Notes: generated from the sequence alone by a model not told the origin. 64,000 nucleotides of DNA from Dipteris shenzhenensis (GCA_047967505.1 CM106539.1), one strand, 5' to 3'. Shown: positions 10,441 to 21,540, counted from the stretch's first letter. Numbers and translations: made by a program.

Positions 10441-10610
10441 TGTGGGGGTTAAAGGTCACTGTGCCTTTACCCCGGTTATGTACAATACTCAAACACATAT
10501 ATAAATGAATGAAAAAGAAGATTAGGGTGTTTTGCACCCACCAAAACTCGTGTGGCTCTCTGTCTCTCTCTCTCCCTCTTTCGTTCTTGCTTTTGTTGAG
10601 AGCACTCTCA
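10441..10610 (+). repeat. 3' LTR of B1
   Basis: The LTR is 170 bp and follows the purine-rich AAGTGGGAGGT that probably serves as the polypurine tract (10429-10440). It ends at TCTCA followed by TTTCT, the target-site copy. Its TATATAAA box is at 10498-10505. Confidence 0.9.
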
Positions 10611-10615
10611 TTTCT

Positions 10616-12260
10616 TGCTCAAATGACTTCATTAAAGGGGCCTCTTCCACCACTAATTCCCAAACATGCCATCACACTTCTCCTATACCAGCCAATCTAG
10701 TGTCACACTGCCTTTATTTGTGGCTGCACCCTAGAGTTTTGTGCCAACACGTGTGATGATACTTATTTCTGGGCACACAAACGAATCATCCTCCACAATG
10801 TGCACCATGGTGGTACATCGAATCTTCCCCATCAACTTTTGCTGCTTTCCTCATTGATGATCCCACTTTTGAGCATCTAGACATTCATTCTACCAATGGC
10901 CTTCTCCCAAACATAACAAACATGTTTTCATCCGATTTAACCTATGACCTCCACCACTGTGTGTCCGCAACTGTGGCCATCGCCGCCACTGCCTCTTTGG
11001 CCCGTCGGTTGTGGATGCTCCTCTTGCACATAGGATGCTCCTGGATCCTACTCACCAAAGTTGGCACTATAGTTGACTCCCTGTGCATTGCCAATGACCG
11101 TTATAGTGGTATCTCATTGTGTTGTCGGTGTTGGTCATGCATATCACACACCATTTTCGTTGTGTGCACACTCCATTTTGCTAAATGTCTTGGATTACTG
11201 TAGTGCATGCACCATAATACTTTCAATGTTTTGCCAATCATGCCATCACTAAAAGTCTCTAGAGTGAGCTTTCCTCCTTTAGAGGCTTTTTAGGTCTTCT
11301 TCTCTGCTTTTGAGTCAGAATCCTCACTGCTAGTTTCTTCAGGGCTCTCTTCGAAACTATCATCCTCCGAACCTTAATCATTGTCATCTGACTTCTTGGC
11401 TTTAGTGGATTTTCTTCTTTGCTTTGGATTTTAAGGACTTGCCATTCTTGGCCACTCTACCATGCAGAGCCTCTCTCACTCACGCCGCTTGTTCCATGAC
11501 CACTGTGAGCCCTATTTAAACCCGATCCACCGCTGTAGCCAATGCCGTCCACAAATCACAGGACAACCCCAAAATGAAGTAGTCATTCATCACTTCCTGC
11601 CAATCTACCATAGGCATGCCTTGTAGAAGAAAAAAACATTGGGCTACATAACCCTCCACATCTTGATCTCCTTGATCCAACCGCCACTATCCTTCCAACT
11701 GCCACACTCCTTCTAAAGTTTGTGGTATCATTTTCTCTTTATGAAACTGTCTCAAGAACACGATGCAGATGAGATCATATGTGGTGATATGGCCCACTGT
11801 GTACTTTGCAAGCCACCTTGATGCCTTGCCCACTAAGGTCGATTCAAACACTACCTCCTATGAGAGTGCCACCAAAGGTGGCGGGTTGTCCGCATACACC
11901 TTCCCAAATTGCCTGACGTGAGCATTGGGGGTCATCACTTTTCTTCCCCAAAGACTTTGTGTACTTAACTTGGTCCGCCATCCGTCCCCCTCTTGCGATT
12001 TGCACGATCAGTCCACCACTTACTGATGGCCCTCCCTGACCAAACAGAATATATGAGGCTACACCGAAATTGCTGTTGGAGAAGAGGAAGCACTCACCAC
12101 CCTATGTCCATCCAAGGAGACCCGCACACATGGATCTAAGCATGTAAGAGGTGGTGAGTGTGAATGCGCGGGTGTCCCTTGGCCACCAGGGGGACCCGGA
12201 GACATCTTATCTTCATGATCAAGGTCACTCCTCCTCCGACATTGGACGAACAAAAAAGAT
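10616..12260 (-). pseudogene. Gypsy D gag remnant
   Basis: On the minus strand, decayed frames between about 12000 and 11400 read NAHVRQFGKVYADNPPPL, ASRWLAKYTVGHITTYDLIC and VFLRQFHKEKMIPQTLEGVW. This has the W...Y...F..RF pattern of gypsy gag proteins. An acidic segment (GSEDDSFEESPEETSSEDSD) and Lys-rich stretch follow near 11400-11290. A possible N-terminal part with many Pro/Ser lies at 12253-12059. Many stops are present. Orientation and order match the protease-RT fragment at 3258-4801, from which B1 separates it. Between 11290 and 10616 I recognise nothing specific. Confidence 0.6.
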
Positions 12261-13800
12261 AGAGCCTAGCCTCCCTTTACAGCCACCGTCATCCACAATA
12301 AAAGCTACTGGACAACACAAACATAAAGCAAAATGACATTGGCTCAAAATCTGCATCCCTACACACATCTACACTCAACACATCTTTTGGCCACATATCA
12401 TCAGGAAGCCATACAACCTTTGCTCACTCCTCATCACTCACATATATCACTAATGTCCGATAATTACCATGGACCATTGAGAGCAAGATATCAACATAAA
12501 AATCCCTCAAATGAAAGACCACATATCCCCAACCCCCAAACTCAAGTGATATAATTATTTTCCTCTTTGACTGTAATAGTAAAAAATATTTAACACCAGG
12601 ACCTAATGGGATCAATATAGTATGGGTAGCTTATAGATGGAGCTATAGCCCAATAAGCAGAGCATGTATCACAACTGCTACAGACTCTAGCAAATCAAAT
12701 TGAGACAAGACTTTGACATACACAATTCCACGTCCCATATATGCACAACATGAAGAAATCAATCAATAACAGTCATGGTTTGGTGGTCCTCAAGTTGCTA
12801 ACTACCTTCATAATTCTTGGAACTCAGCCCTTATTCCCTAAAATGAAGCCACAACGATTATGTATTGTTGCCAAGAGCCAACTAACATCTCAAATTGTTA
12901 TAGCCATCGTCCAAGCATCTCCTCTTAAATATAATCTCAAGGCACCTTCAAAGGTGTAAACTCGTGTACCTCCATAACCCATCCTTTGTTTTCTTCACGT
13001 GAAGATTAGGCCATCATCGTGGCTAGAGAAACCCTTCATCCAAAAGCTCCCAGGAAAAAAAAAGGCTTGCACTCATCATGCACAAGCCAGTATTTCCCAC
13101 AAACTCTTAACTCACGTATTTTCTCCTTCTCTTCTACCTATTGTTCATAGAGTATCACGGTGCCTTCTCCTCCACCAACCTAGTATCCGATATCTCCTTT
13201 GTCCAAGAACCTCCGACCAGTAGAAATGACACCACACAGCCATGCCTCTCTGTCGCTCACAAGCTTAACACTTATTTCATTAATTTTGGATTTGTTAATG
13301 TACAAATTCATTTTTATAGATACTTTTGGACTAGTTTATGGATAAAATTTAAGGAAAAACTCACTCTTCGAAACACAGATAAAAATATAAAACAATCAAT
13401 TTTTTAGAGTGTTTTGAAGGACATAAAATCAAAATTATAAAAACATAACACAGATAAGCTACACCAAAAGATAAGAAACAATAGTAGCAAATAAAACTAA
13501 AATTATGAAAATTAACGTAACTTTTTACATAGACTAGTGCACGGTCCCGATTCATTTTTGTACTTAAATTTCTATTGAAAAAATCCAATCTATAAAATAT
13601 CCTTCCAAAACCAAAAGATGACACTACCCTTTTGAAATAAATAGTTTATTTGCTTACACTATCATTTTGTACTAATAATGCAAAAATTAAGAAATGTAAT
13701 TCTTACATTACTCTATATTGCAAAAATCCTAGTATAAATTTTTATTTTTAAGAATCCTCTAACTTATTAATAACTTCAATAAATAAAAGTCATTTAAATT
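12261..13800. other. AT-rich stretch without recognisable genes
   Basis: The ORFs here are short (under 90 codons), AT-rich and without recognisable motifs. From about 13260 the sequence is very A/T-rich. It may contain the 5' leader and LTR of gypsy D, since it lies just upstream of that gag, but no primer site or LTR edge could be placed. Confidence 0.5.
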
Positions 13801-13818
13801 CATGGATAAACTCTCTAT

Positions 13819-13848
13819 GTGTGTGTGTGTGTGTACATATGTATGTAT

Positions 13849-13897
<49 letters not shown>

Positions 13898-13898
13898 G
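13819..13898. repeat. Compound microsatellite (GT)n-(GTAT)n-(AC)n-(AT)n
   Basis: A GT tract (13819-13834) and an ACATATGTATGTATGT spacer are followed by an AC tract of about 35 bases (13850-13884) and (AT)n. The GT and AC arms are complementary, so the locus can fold into a long hairpin. Confidence 0.9.
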
Positions 13899-13935
13899 TT
13901 AAGGTCCATGCATGAGATTAATTTACCATGAGAGT

Positions 13936-14115
13936 CCTCTAAAATCTCAAAGACTTAATAACGGTGTTAATAAACACCTTTTAGAGTTTCAGAACTCTAA
14001 AATCTCCAAGAGTTAATAACAGTGCCAATAAACACCTTTCAGAGTTTCAAAAAGAAAAAATGGTATAATCTCAAAGAACTTTATAATGGTGCCAATAAAC
14101 AACTTGCAATAGTTA
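13936..14115. repeat. Three-unit degenerate tandem repeat (about 57-65 bp unit)
   Basis: The block TCTAAAATCTCAAAGAC...TTAATAAC...GTG..AATAAACACCTTT.AGAGTTTC recurs three times, starting near 13938, 13995 and 14064, with decreasing similarity. No coding potential is seen. Confidence 0.75.
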
Positions 14116-14156
14116 CAAAGGTTTTTTAAGCACAAACCTTCAATTGCCATATCTTG

Positions 14157-14234
14157 ATGGAAGGGGAAAGAGAGGGAAAGAAGTAAAAGGGAGAGGAAGG
14201 GGGAGAGACATAGAATGGAGGGGGAAAGGAGAGG

Positions 14235-14267
<33 letters not shown>

Positions 14268-14516
14268 GGTAAGGAAGCTCTCATGCTACTGCGGCAGTAA
14301 AAATAATAATAATAATAATTTTTTATTTCTAGTTTTTTTCGTAGTCCTTGCATTGCGATGGGGAGGGAGAGAGGGAGAGAGAGATGGGGGGGGGAGGGAA
14401 AGGGGAGAGGGAGAGGAGAGGGAGAGGGAGAGGGAGAGGGAGAGGAGAGGGAAGGGATGCACTGTCACGCTAATAAGAAATTTAAAAGAAGGAAGAGAGA
14501 GGCAGAGGGGGGAGGC

Positions 14517-14566
<50 letters not shown>

Positions 14567-14615
14567 AGGGGGGGGAGGAAGAGAGAGATAGGAGGGGAGA
14601 CGGAAGGGGAGGGGA

Positions 14616-14670
<55 letters not shown>

Positions 14671-14745
14671 GAGGAGGGAAGGGGAAGAGAGAGGAGAGAG
14701 GAGAGGGAAGGGAAATTAGGAGAGGAAAGGGGAAGAGACAAGGGA
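14157..14745 (+). repeat. Polypurine tract with (GA)n and G-rich blocks
   Basis: Almost 600 bases are purine-dominated on the plus strand, apart from a short mixed break at about 14272-14355 and near 14458-14480. (GA)n runs occupy 14234-14257, 14520-14557 and 14620-14664, with G runs of 8-13. Overlapping long ORFs here (Arg/Glu/Gly on plus, Ser/Leu/Pro on minus) are translation of the repeat, not genes. Confidence 0.92.
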
Positions 14746-14759
14746 GGAGGGGTCTCTTG

Positions 14760-15205
14760 TGCTAGGAGACCATTAGGTTCCTCTCTTGTGCCAGGAGATC
14801 CTGTAAGGATCGAATCTGTTGGTCATGGGACTCCAGTGAGTGGGCGTACCGTTGCTCTGCCTATGCCTACTGCTCTAACATTGTGCACAGGGTTGACTCT
14901 ACCTTGTCCACCTGGTCCATGAGCATCTAGACCAGGGATTCACTAGTGTGGCGAGGTCGTCCTTGGCCCTTGTAAAACTGAGCTCTCGAGCTCTTCCACC
15001 TTGGCCCGATATTCTTCAGCTCAATGTATTGCGGTGTGGCCTGTTGCCTAGGTTGCGACCATTGTCGATTGGCTTTCATGCACAAAGAGATGGGCTTGGA
15101 TGAGACTAGCAGAGAGTTGTGAGGCTTGCTCTTGCCTCCTCTGTAAGATCATGTGGGCAACTTGAGGCAGTTGTGCCATGGATTCAAAGAGGTTCATGGG
15201 GAGGG
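14760..15205 (-). pseudogene. Decayed coiled-coil segment related to that at about 34.6-34.9 kb
   Basis: Minus-strand translation gives AQLPQVAHMILQRRQEQASQ and later ATGHTAIH, a stop, AEEYRAKVEELES. The latter matches ATGQVAIQRAEEYCEKAEEL in the frame at 34690-34893. So a second copy of the same Gln/Glu-rich, heptad-like protein tail lies here in the opposite direction, with stops. It is probably part of a repeated element, perhaps a gypsy gag-like or extra ORF. I do not recognise the protein family. Confidence 0.5.
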
Positions 15206-15316
15206 GGGGAGGGAGAGAGAGAGAGAGAGATGGGGGAGTTGAGGGGTGTTAGGGGGAGATAGTAGAGGGGAGAGATTTGTGTGTGTGTGTGAGAGAGAGA
15301 AGAAGAAGAAGAAGAA
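15199..15316 (+). repeat. GA-rich and (GT)n/(AGA)n microsatellite
   Basis: The stretch holds GGGAGAGAGAGAGAGA, a GTGTGTGTGTGTG run (15279-15290) and (AGA)n at 15299-15316. The (AGA)n forms the outer edge of the LINE; read on its sense strand it is a (TTC)n tail. Confidence 0.85.
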
Positions 15317-15428
15317 TATATTATCGTCCTCTAAAGACCAAAAATCGGCCTATGGGTCCTGAGCAATACAAAATCCTCGTACACAAAGACTCCTCCCTTG
15401 GAGGGGAGGGTATTAAGAGAAACTACCT

Positions 15429-16112
15429 TTATGTCTTAGGTGAGTTCCTGTGCTTGAAAAGCTTATAGACAAACGTTCCTAAAGCTAGGGGTGACCCGCT
15501 ATGTAGCATATCAGCCAGTCTATTATGTCCCTTGAGAAGAGAGCTAAATGCTTTCCGGATGTGAGTATAGTAAGGGCATGTCATTACCATGTGTTCTTTA
15601 GTTTCTGCCATTCCCTGGTCAAATAGTTGGCATATTCTACTCTCTTTTGGCATATCTTTCCATCCTCCTATTTCAATCTGCAGTTGGTGTGATCGGGTGC
15701 AAAGTGAGGCCAAAGCTCTTCGCTTATGTATTGCCATAGGTGTGCAAATGTACTTCTATGTGGCTGTTTCTCTTCCTGTATAAGTAGCCCAATATTTGGG
15801 GTTGATAAATGTACGGTAGTACTCAAACTTATCTCTGTTTTTAGCTGTTTGCCATTTCCTGTGTAATGCATTCAGCAGGTCATGATGAAAGGCATCCTCA
15901 TCTACCTCCTCTGGAGAGTAGTCCAAGTACCTCTCTACCTCCCATTTTTGGAACCATTTTTTTAAATCTAGTGCCCATCCAGATGCCAAAATCTTACCCT
16001 TATTCGTCTTTTGGGACTTTTGACTTTCTACCCATGCCCTCTTTGGCAGCCTTTCATTATTCATGCGCTTGACCTTTGTGATGTATCTGAGTACTCTCTT
16101 CAAGGCATGCAA
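15429..16112 (-). pseudogene. LINE ORF2 C-terminal region with Cys/His motif
   Basis: Two frames (16112-15756 and 15737-15429), separated by a frameshift or stop near 15750, encode a basic/aromatic region (KKWFQKWEVERYLDY) and then RICQLFDQGMAETKEHMVMT-CPYYTHIR. The latter has the C...E-H...CP-Y pattern often found at the C-terminus of non-LTR element proteins. The last codons run to a stop at 15429. The exact LINE clade is not clear to me. Confidence 0.75.
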
Positions 16113-16135
16113 CTCTATGGGTATGCATCCTATCT

Positions 16136-17803
16136 CTAGGAGTAGGAGAGAGTAGGGTGTGGTAGCCTTGATGCCAAGGTGTCTTCAATGAAATATTTCT
16201 GCATTTTTTCTACATCATTCCATTTTGATGATGGTATACTCCCACCCCACACCTCTACCCCATAGAGCACTCTTTGTGCCACATATGCCCCAAAAATCAT
16301 GTTTTGTACTTGCCACCTTCTTGTGTTGGTATTGCTGCAGTCATTTTCAAATTGATAATACTTTCCCCATCCTGCATCAATTCTCCGTTGCACATAGCTG
16401 CTCCATTTGTTATTGGCTGGAATTTCAATGCCTAAGTATTTGAATGAGTGCACTGTATCAACAAGTTGACCCATATATGAGATTGAAGGGGGATTACTTG
16501 GCTGTATAGTCTTGACTATCATGAGTTTAGTTTTGGAAACATTCACAGCCAACCCACTTTCCGAATAGAACATGCTAAGGATATCCATCATTTGTTGCAT
16601 CTTACCCTCACTATTAGTGAAAACAACCACATCATCTGCATAAAGAAACAAGTGAATCTCAAAATCTGCTAGGTAGAGGCTGGTGGACAACCCTCTTTTA
16701 CCTGCTTCTGTGTGCATCAGTTCCTCAAGTCTATCAATGCATAAACCAAACACGGTGGGTGAGAGTGGGCATCCTTGTTTGACCCCCATATTGCTATAAA
16801 ATTCTTGTGACATCCCATCCTTACATTTTAATTGACATTTTACTTTCTCATAAAGTCTAAAGACAGCAAACCTTATTTCTTGAGGCACTTCTATGTATTC
16901 CATTCTCTCCCATAGCACATCCCTAGGCACTGTATTGAATGCCTTATTAAAATCAATGAAGCAACAAAAGAGTTCCTTCCCCTTAAGGCAGCTGTCCTCC
17001 ATCAACGCTCGGAGAGTAACTAGATGATCCACAGTGGAGTGTTTGGGCCTGAAACCCGCTTGTCCCATTGCCCTCTTCCTTTCTTTCTCTGCCCAAGCAC
17101 TCAGCTTTGCCTCTACTATTGTACTATATAGCTTGGCTAGAGTAGAGCATACCATAATGGTTCTGTAGTTTGACACTTGATTGCAGTCACCTCCCTTGTA
17201 AATTGGCTTGATCCAGTTCTCTTGCCAATCGGTTGGGAAACCATACATGAATGCTTGGTTTAGTGCCATTACTATGTGCCTTTGCGTGTGTTCATTGGAC
17301 CACTTAATGAGTTCTGCTGTGAGGTGTATAGCGTCTATTGCCTTCCCATTTGCCATTCTCTTTAGGCCATCTTGGACATCTTCCAATGAGAAAATACCTT
17401 GAGTATTACCACTGAGAGAGATGCTCGCCATGGGCCGAGCCTTGGGATGCATGTAGAGTTGTTGAACATGCTCAAGCATCTCTATTTTTGTAAAATCTCC
17501 CATGATGTCATTTGGCCTTTGTTGAACTCCTTTCCATGCTCTTCTAGGGTTCTTGACAAAATCAATTGCATCTGACCATTCCTTTTTCTCAATATAAACA
17601 CGCCTCTTTTTATGTGTGAGAGCATGGAACTGCTTCTCGGCTGCTCTTCTTTCATCTCCCATTGGAATCCCCTTTAGTGCACTCCTAACTGCCTTGCATT
17701 CAGTATCAAACCAGTCATTACATGGCAGGCCTTTCTTATGCTCTTTACTACTCTTTTTGCACCCTAAAACTGTCTTAGCTATGGTGAGAATGGCATTCTT
17801 CAA
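16136..17803 (-). pseudogene. LINE reverse transcriptase domain
   Basis: A 555-codon open stretch holds the LINE RT blocks in order: NWIKPIYKGGDCNQVSNYRT, GQAGFRPKHSTVDHLVTL, CCFIDFNKAFNTVPRDVLW, GVKQGCPLSPTVFGL, the catalytic LFLYADDVVVF (YADD at 16642-16631) and SFKYLGIEI. The catalytic residues look intact. It is separated from the endonuclease by one in-frame TAG and from the C-terminal region by a break near 16130. It is the longest coherent transposon frame in the window and suggests the LINE is younger or less mutated than the copia copies around it. Confidence 0.9.
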
Positions 17804-17809
17804 TTGTGC

Positions 17810-18672
17810 CTAGCCAAATTTCTGTTTTCCAAGTAGACATGCTTCTAAACTTTCAGCATATTCCACCTTTTTTGCCTCGTTCACCTGATAGCCACACTCA
17901 GCTGCTTTATGCTCCTCCAAAGTTGCCTTGGCTAGCAATATATTAAGCTCTACATAGAGTGGTATGTGATCCGAATCAAGAGACTTTGGGCCAAGTGAGA
18001 AATTGTGTATAAGATTGCAAGCTTCCAGATGAATCAATGCATAGTCAATTACACTAGCCACCCCACTGGCAGGGAAACAAGTAGGGGAATTAGATTTTGG
18101 GAAAAGGGCTGTGCCATTTACCACCAACATGTGCATACCATTCATCAAATGCTCCAATGCTGTACCATGTGCATTCACCACTTTATCCTTCAAGCATCTA
18201 CACCAGCTGGGGTCAATGTCTATCTCATGCTCCTTTATGTATTCTTGCTGTGTGGGATATTGAAATTGTGAGTCTCCTATGCGTGCATTTAGGTCCCCAA
18301 TAAGCATAACATTTCCTTGTTTGCTGAACATAGCAATATCTAAGCATAGGTCCCCAAATGGTTGGGATGGGTCAATCTCGTGCCTCTGGTAGAAGGGGGA
18401 TTCTCTATGAGGAATGTAGCATCCTACAATATACAATGGCAAAGGGCTTCCTTCTACCATAACCCATATGTAGCGCTTATGGATGTCATCTTTGACCATA
18501 GAGATCTTGTCGTGTATATGGTCTTTGTATATGCATGCTACCCCTCCCTGCCCTGATAGGCCTGATTGCTTTTGCCAGATGGAGTGCACCAAATAGCCAT
18601 CCATTTTAGGAATCCTACATATATCCCTTTCCCAAGTCTCTGCAAGAAAGATAATGTCTGCATCATGTAGTA
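17810..18672 (-). pseudogene. LINE endonuclease domain (APE type), N-terminally truncated
   Basis: The sequence begins at [15 protein letters not shown], a typical early block of APE-like endonucleases. It continues with [15 protein letters not shown] (the GDxNA motif, near 18270-18307), [10 protein letters not shown] and [13 protein letters not shown] (the terminal SDH catalytic motif, near 17960). The first block with the Asn/Glu of the active site is missing. The frame ends at a TAG at 17810-17812 before AQLKNAILTIAK, which continues in the RT piece. The ORF is open at its 5' side into copia RT, making a 420-codon chimera from 19072. Role in the family: nicks target DNA to prime reverse transcription. 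Confidence 0.83.
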
Positions 18673-21540
18673 TCCCATTTGGTGATCTAATCACCTCAAT
18701 GCCCAAGAAATAACACAGCTCTCCCAAGGCCTTCATCTCAAAGTTCTGCTTCAATAGCATTTTCACATGAAGAATATCTTCATCACTATCACCTATGATG
18801 ATCAAATCATCAACATAAATGACAAGCAGCATAATACCTTTCTCTGTTTTTCTCACATAAAGTGAGAAATCTGCCTTGGAAATCTGAAAGCCAATAGTGA
18901 TAATATATTGTCCTATCCAGTCAGACCATGCTCTAGGTGCTTGCTTCAAGCCATACAAGGCTTTCTTCAACCTGCAAACATACTCAGAATGAACAGCATG
19001 AACATAACCTGGTGGCTGCTCCAAAAAGACTTCTTGCAAGTCACCATGCAAGAAGGCATTCTTTACATCCATCTAATGTAAAGACCATCCCTTTGATGCA
19101 GCCATAGGAATGACTGCTCTTACGGTTGCCATCCTTGCAACTGGACTAAATGTTTCTTTATAATCAATGCCATATGTCTGTGCATACCCCTTGACAACTA
19201 ATCTTGCCTTGTATCTGTTCACAGAACCATCTACATTGTGCTTCACCCTATAAACCCACTTCAGCCAATTGCATTCTTGTCTTTATGCAAAGGCACCAAT
19301 TCCCATGAAGCATTTACTTCCAAGGCCTCCATTTCTTCATCCATGTCTTTCTCCCATTTTTCTTTTCCCATGGCTTGCTCAAAAGAAGTGGGTTCTGGTT
19401 CCTATATCACTTTGACCATATAGGCATAGTGAATGGTTGTAAATCCATCATATTTCAGCCTATCGACAGGATACCTAGCCCTGGTAGACCTGCACAAAAT
19501 AGGCTCACTTCGAGGTGCTCTCAAAGCATCCCTGGTCTTCCTTACTCTAGGTGTAACAACAGAAGGAATACCCAACTCATCATCAATGCTCTGTTCTGAG
19601 CCACTGGATTCACCATCCACATAAGAGTGACCTGCATTCACATCAAACATGGGCTGATCTACCTTCTCTTTTCCTTTTCATGATACCTTGATACCACTAT
19701 CTGCATTGCTTTGAGGAGATTCTCCTGATCTCAATCTACCTATCCATGGTGAAGTATGTGAACAACTACTAGAGGACACTATAGGTCCACTAATATTTTG
19801 TGACTACTACTATGAATTCTATGCAGCATTACCATTTTGTGCATCTACATCATCAATCACATTTACTAGTTTATACCAACTGCTCATCTCATCAAAAACA
19901 ACATCTCTACTCACTGTAAACTTATGAGTAGAAGGGTTATAGCATCTATACCCTTTCTGCTGCAGAGAATAACCAATAAAGATGCACTTCTCAGCTTTTG
20001 GATCCAACTTGGACCTCAACTCATCTCGCACATGAACATAGGCAATGCAACCAAAAATTTTCAAATGAGAAATATATGGTTTCCTACCAGTATACATCTC
20101 CTCTGGCGTCATGCCATGTATTGCTGCAGTGGGAGCCTTGCTCATTATGTAAACTGCTATAGCAACTGCTTCAGCCCAATAATAATCTGGTAGGTCTTCT
20201 TAATTTAGCATGGCTCGAGATACCTCTCCAATATGCCTGTTTTTCCTTTTTACAAGTCCATTTTGCTGTGGGGTATGACTGCATGAATATTGCGGCTTTA
20301 TGCCATGCTCCTGTAGGAACCTTGCAAACTCATTTGAGAGGTACTCTCCCCCTCCATCTAACCTTAGGCATTTTATTTGCAGGCCTGTTTCTTTCTCAAC
20401 CATAGCTTTAAAAGCTTTGAAATTCCCAAACACTTCACTTTTCTTTTTCATAAAATACACCCAAACTTTTCTGTTGTAGTCATCAATAAAAGTGACAAAA
20501 TAATGATAGCCTTCAATAGATGCAGCTTTAGTAGTCCACACATTAGAGTGGATTAATTCCAATGGCTTCTTACTCTCTTGAACATGTCTAGGAAATGGTT
20601 TCCTTGCCTGTTTTCTAAATTGACAGGCTTCACATACCTTATGCATTTCTGCAGCCTTGAATTTAGGCAATCCTGCAATAATATTTTGGGCTCGCATTGA
20701 TTTAAGTCACTGTACATTAACATGACCAATGCATTTATGCCAGATATCAATATCTGCAACTACACCGGTCCCATGTGCAAACATTGCTGCACTCAATTCA
20801 GGCATGTCCACATCCAACGTAAACATCCTGCCCTTCTTCTTTCCTTTTGCTGTCAAGCGACCGTTATTTTTCATATCCTCAACAAAGCATCGACGAGGAT
20901 TAAATCTGACTTGCAAGCCCTGCTCAACCATTTGACCAACAGAAACTAGGTTCTTGGTGATATTCGGGACATGAAATACATCAGACAAGTATTTATTTTT
21001 CCCATCCTACATAGACAAAGGAATTTTACTAATCTGCATAATAGGATGTGCAGTATCATCACCAATCTCCATAAATCCTAGTTTTTCCCATTTTCCTTGC
21101 ATCCTACATCCATTCTGCATGACATGTGATGTGGTTTGATGCACCTGAGTCAACATACCACAGATCATTGCTTTCTTTTGCACTTGTCACAGAATTGGTC
21201 ATGTGCTGCACCATAAATAAATGCTCATTTCTGTCATCACCCTGTCTACTAGAGGATGCATAATTGCCTTGCTGCAATTTTCTATTCATAATGTCATTCT
21301 GCTTTTTGTAGCAGTCTTTAGCCATATGACCCATTTTACCACAATAGTAGCATTCAACATTGTTGTTTGCATTTTGGCCTCTCTCCCATCCACCACAACC
21401 TTTTTGGCTCCCCCTGCCTCTAAAGTTACCATGTCCTCCTCCATAGGACTGGCTTTCTTGATTTTGCTGCATATTTTGATTTCTACCATGGCCTCCAGAT
21501 TAGCCTCCTCTACATTTGCTTCTACCTCTTCTAGCATTTG
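18673..21540 (-). pseudogene. A2 gag C-terminus, protease, integrase and RT N-terminal part
   Basis: In order on the minus strand: zinc knuckle CYYCGKMGHMAKDC and protease LWYVDSGASNHIT (21472-21104), the pre-integrase IDIWHKCIGHVNVQ (to 20707), an in-frame TGA, then HKVCEACQFRKQARKPFPRH and the integrase core VTFIDDYNRKVW, LRLDGGGEYL (20697-20200). The integrase C-terminal segment HLKIFGCIAYVHV follows (20145-19819), then a linker with many Ser. RT starts near 19400 and holds [11 protein letters not shown] from 19072 and [18 protein letters not shown] (YVDD present). Stops include a TAG just before MDVKN, where A1 has CAG. All parts are inactive. Confidence 0.85.

Larger units (their letters stand above)
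4807..10610 (+). mobile_element. Ty1/copia family B, copy B1, full-length with TSD TTTCT
   Basis: This 5.8-kb element is bounded by TTTCT at 4802-4806 and 10611-10615, with LTRs at 4807-4977 and 10441-10610. The primer site TGGTATCAGAGCC lies at 4980-4992, two bases after the LTR. A long leader (4993-6428) without a conserved ORF precedes gag. The polyprotein order is gag, zinc knuckle, protease, integrase, RT, RNase H, which defines Ty1/copia. All domains are interrupted by stops, small deletions and frameshifts, so it is a dead copy. It is inserted in the opposite direction to the gypsy D fragment. Confidence 0.93.
15300..18672 (-). mobile_element. LINE-type non-LTR retrotransposon, 5'-truncated
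   Basis: The minus strand encodes an APE-type endonuclease, a LINE reverse transcriptase and a C-terminal Cys/His region in the order of LINE ORF2. No ORF1 is present. The 5' edge (18672) falls inside the endonuclease and is fused to copia A2 RT sequence. At the 3' edge, after a roughly 110-bp 3' tail, the sense strand ends in (TTC)n and not poly(A). No target-site duplication can be matched, since the two flanks (A2 RT on one side, GA-rich/coiled-coil DNA on the other) are unrelated. This is one reason to think 18672 is a rearrangement joint. Confidence 0.85.

Noticed and set aside
14215-14922. 235-codon plus-strand ORF and 151-codon minus-strand ORF (14741-14286)
   Set aside because: Both are translations of GA/CT microsatellite DNA (Arg-Glu-Gly or Ser-Leu-Pro runs), with no domain and overlapping on opposite strands.
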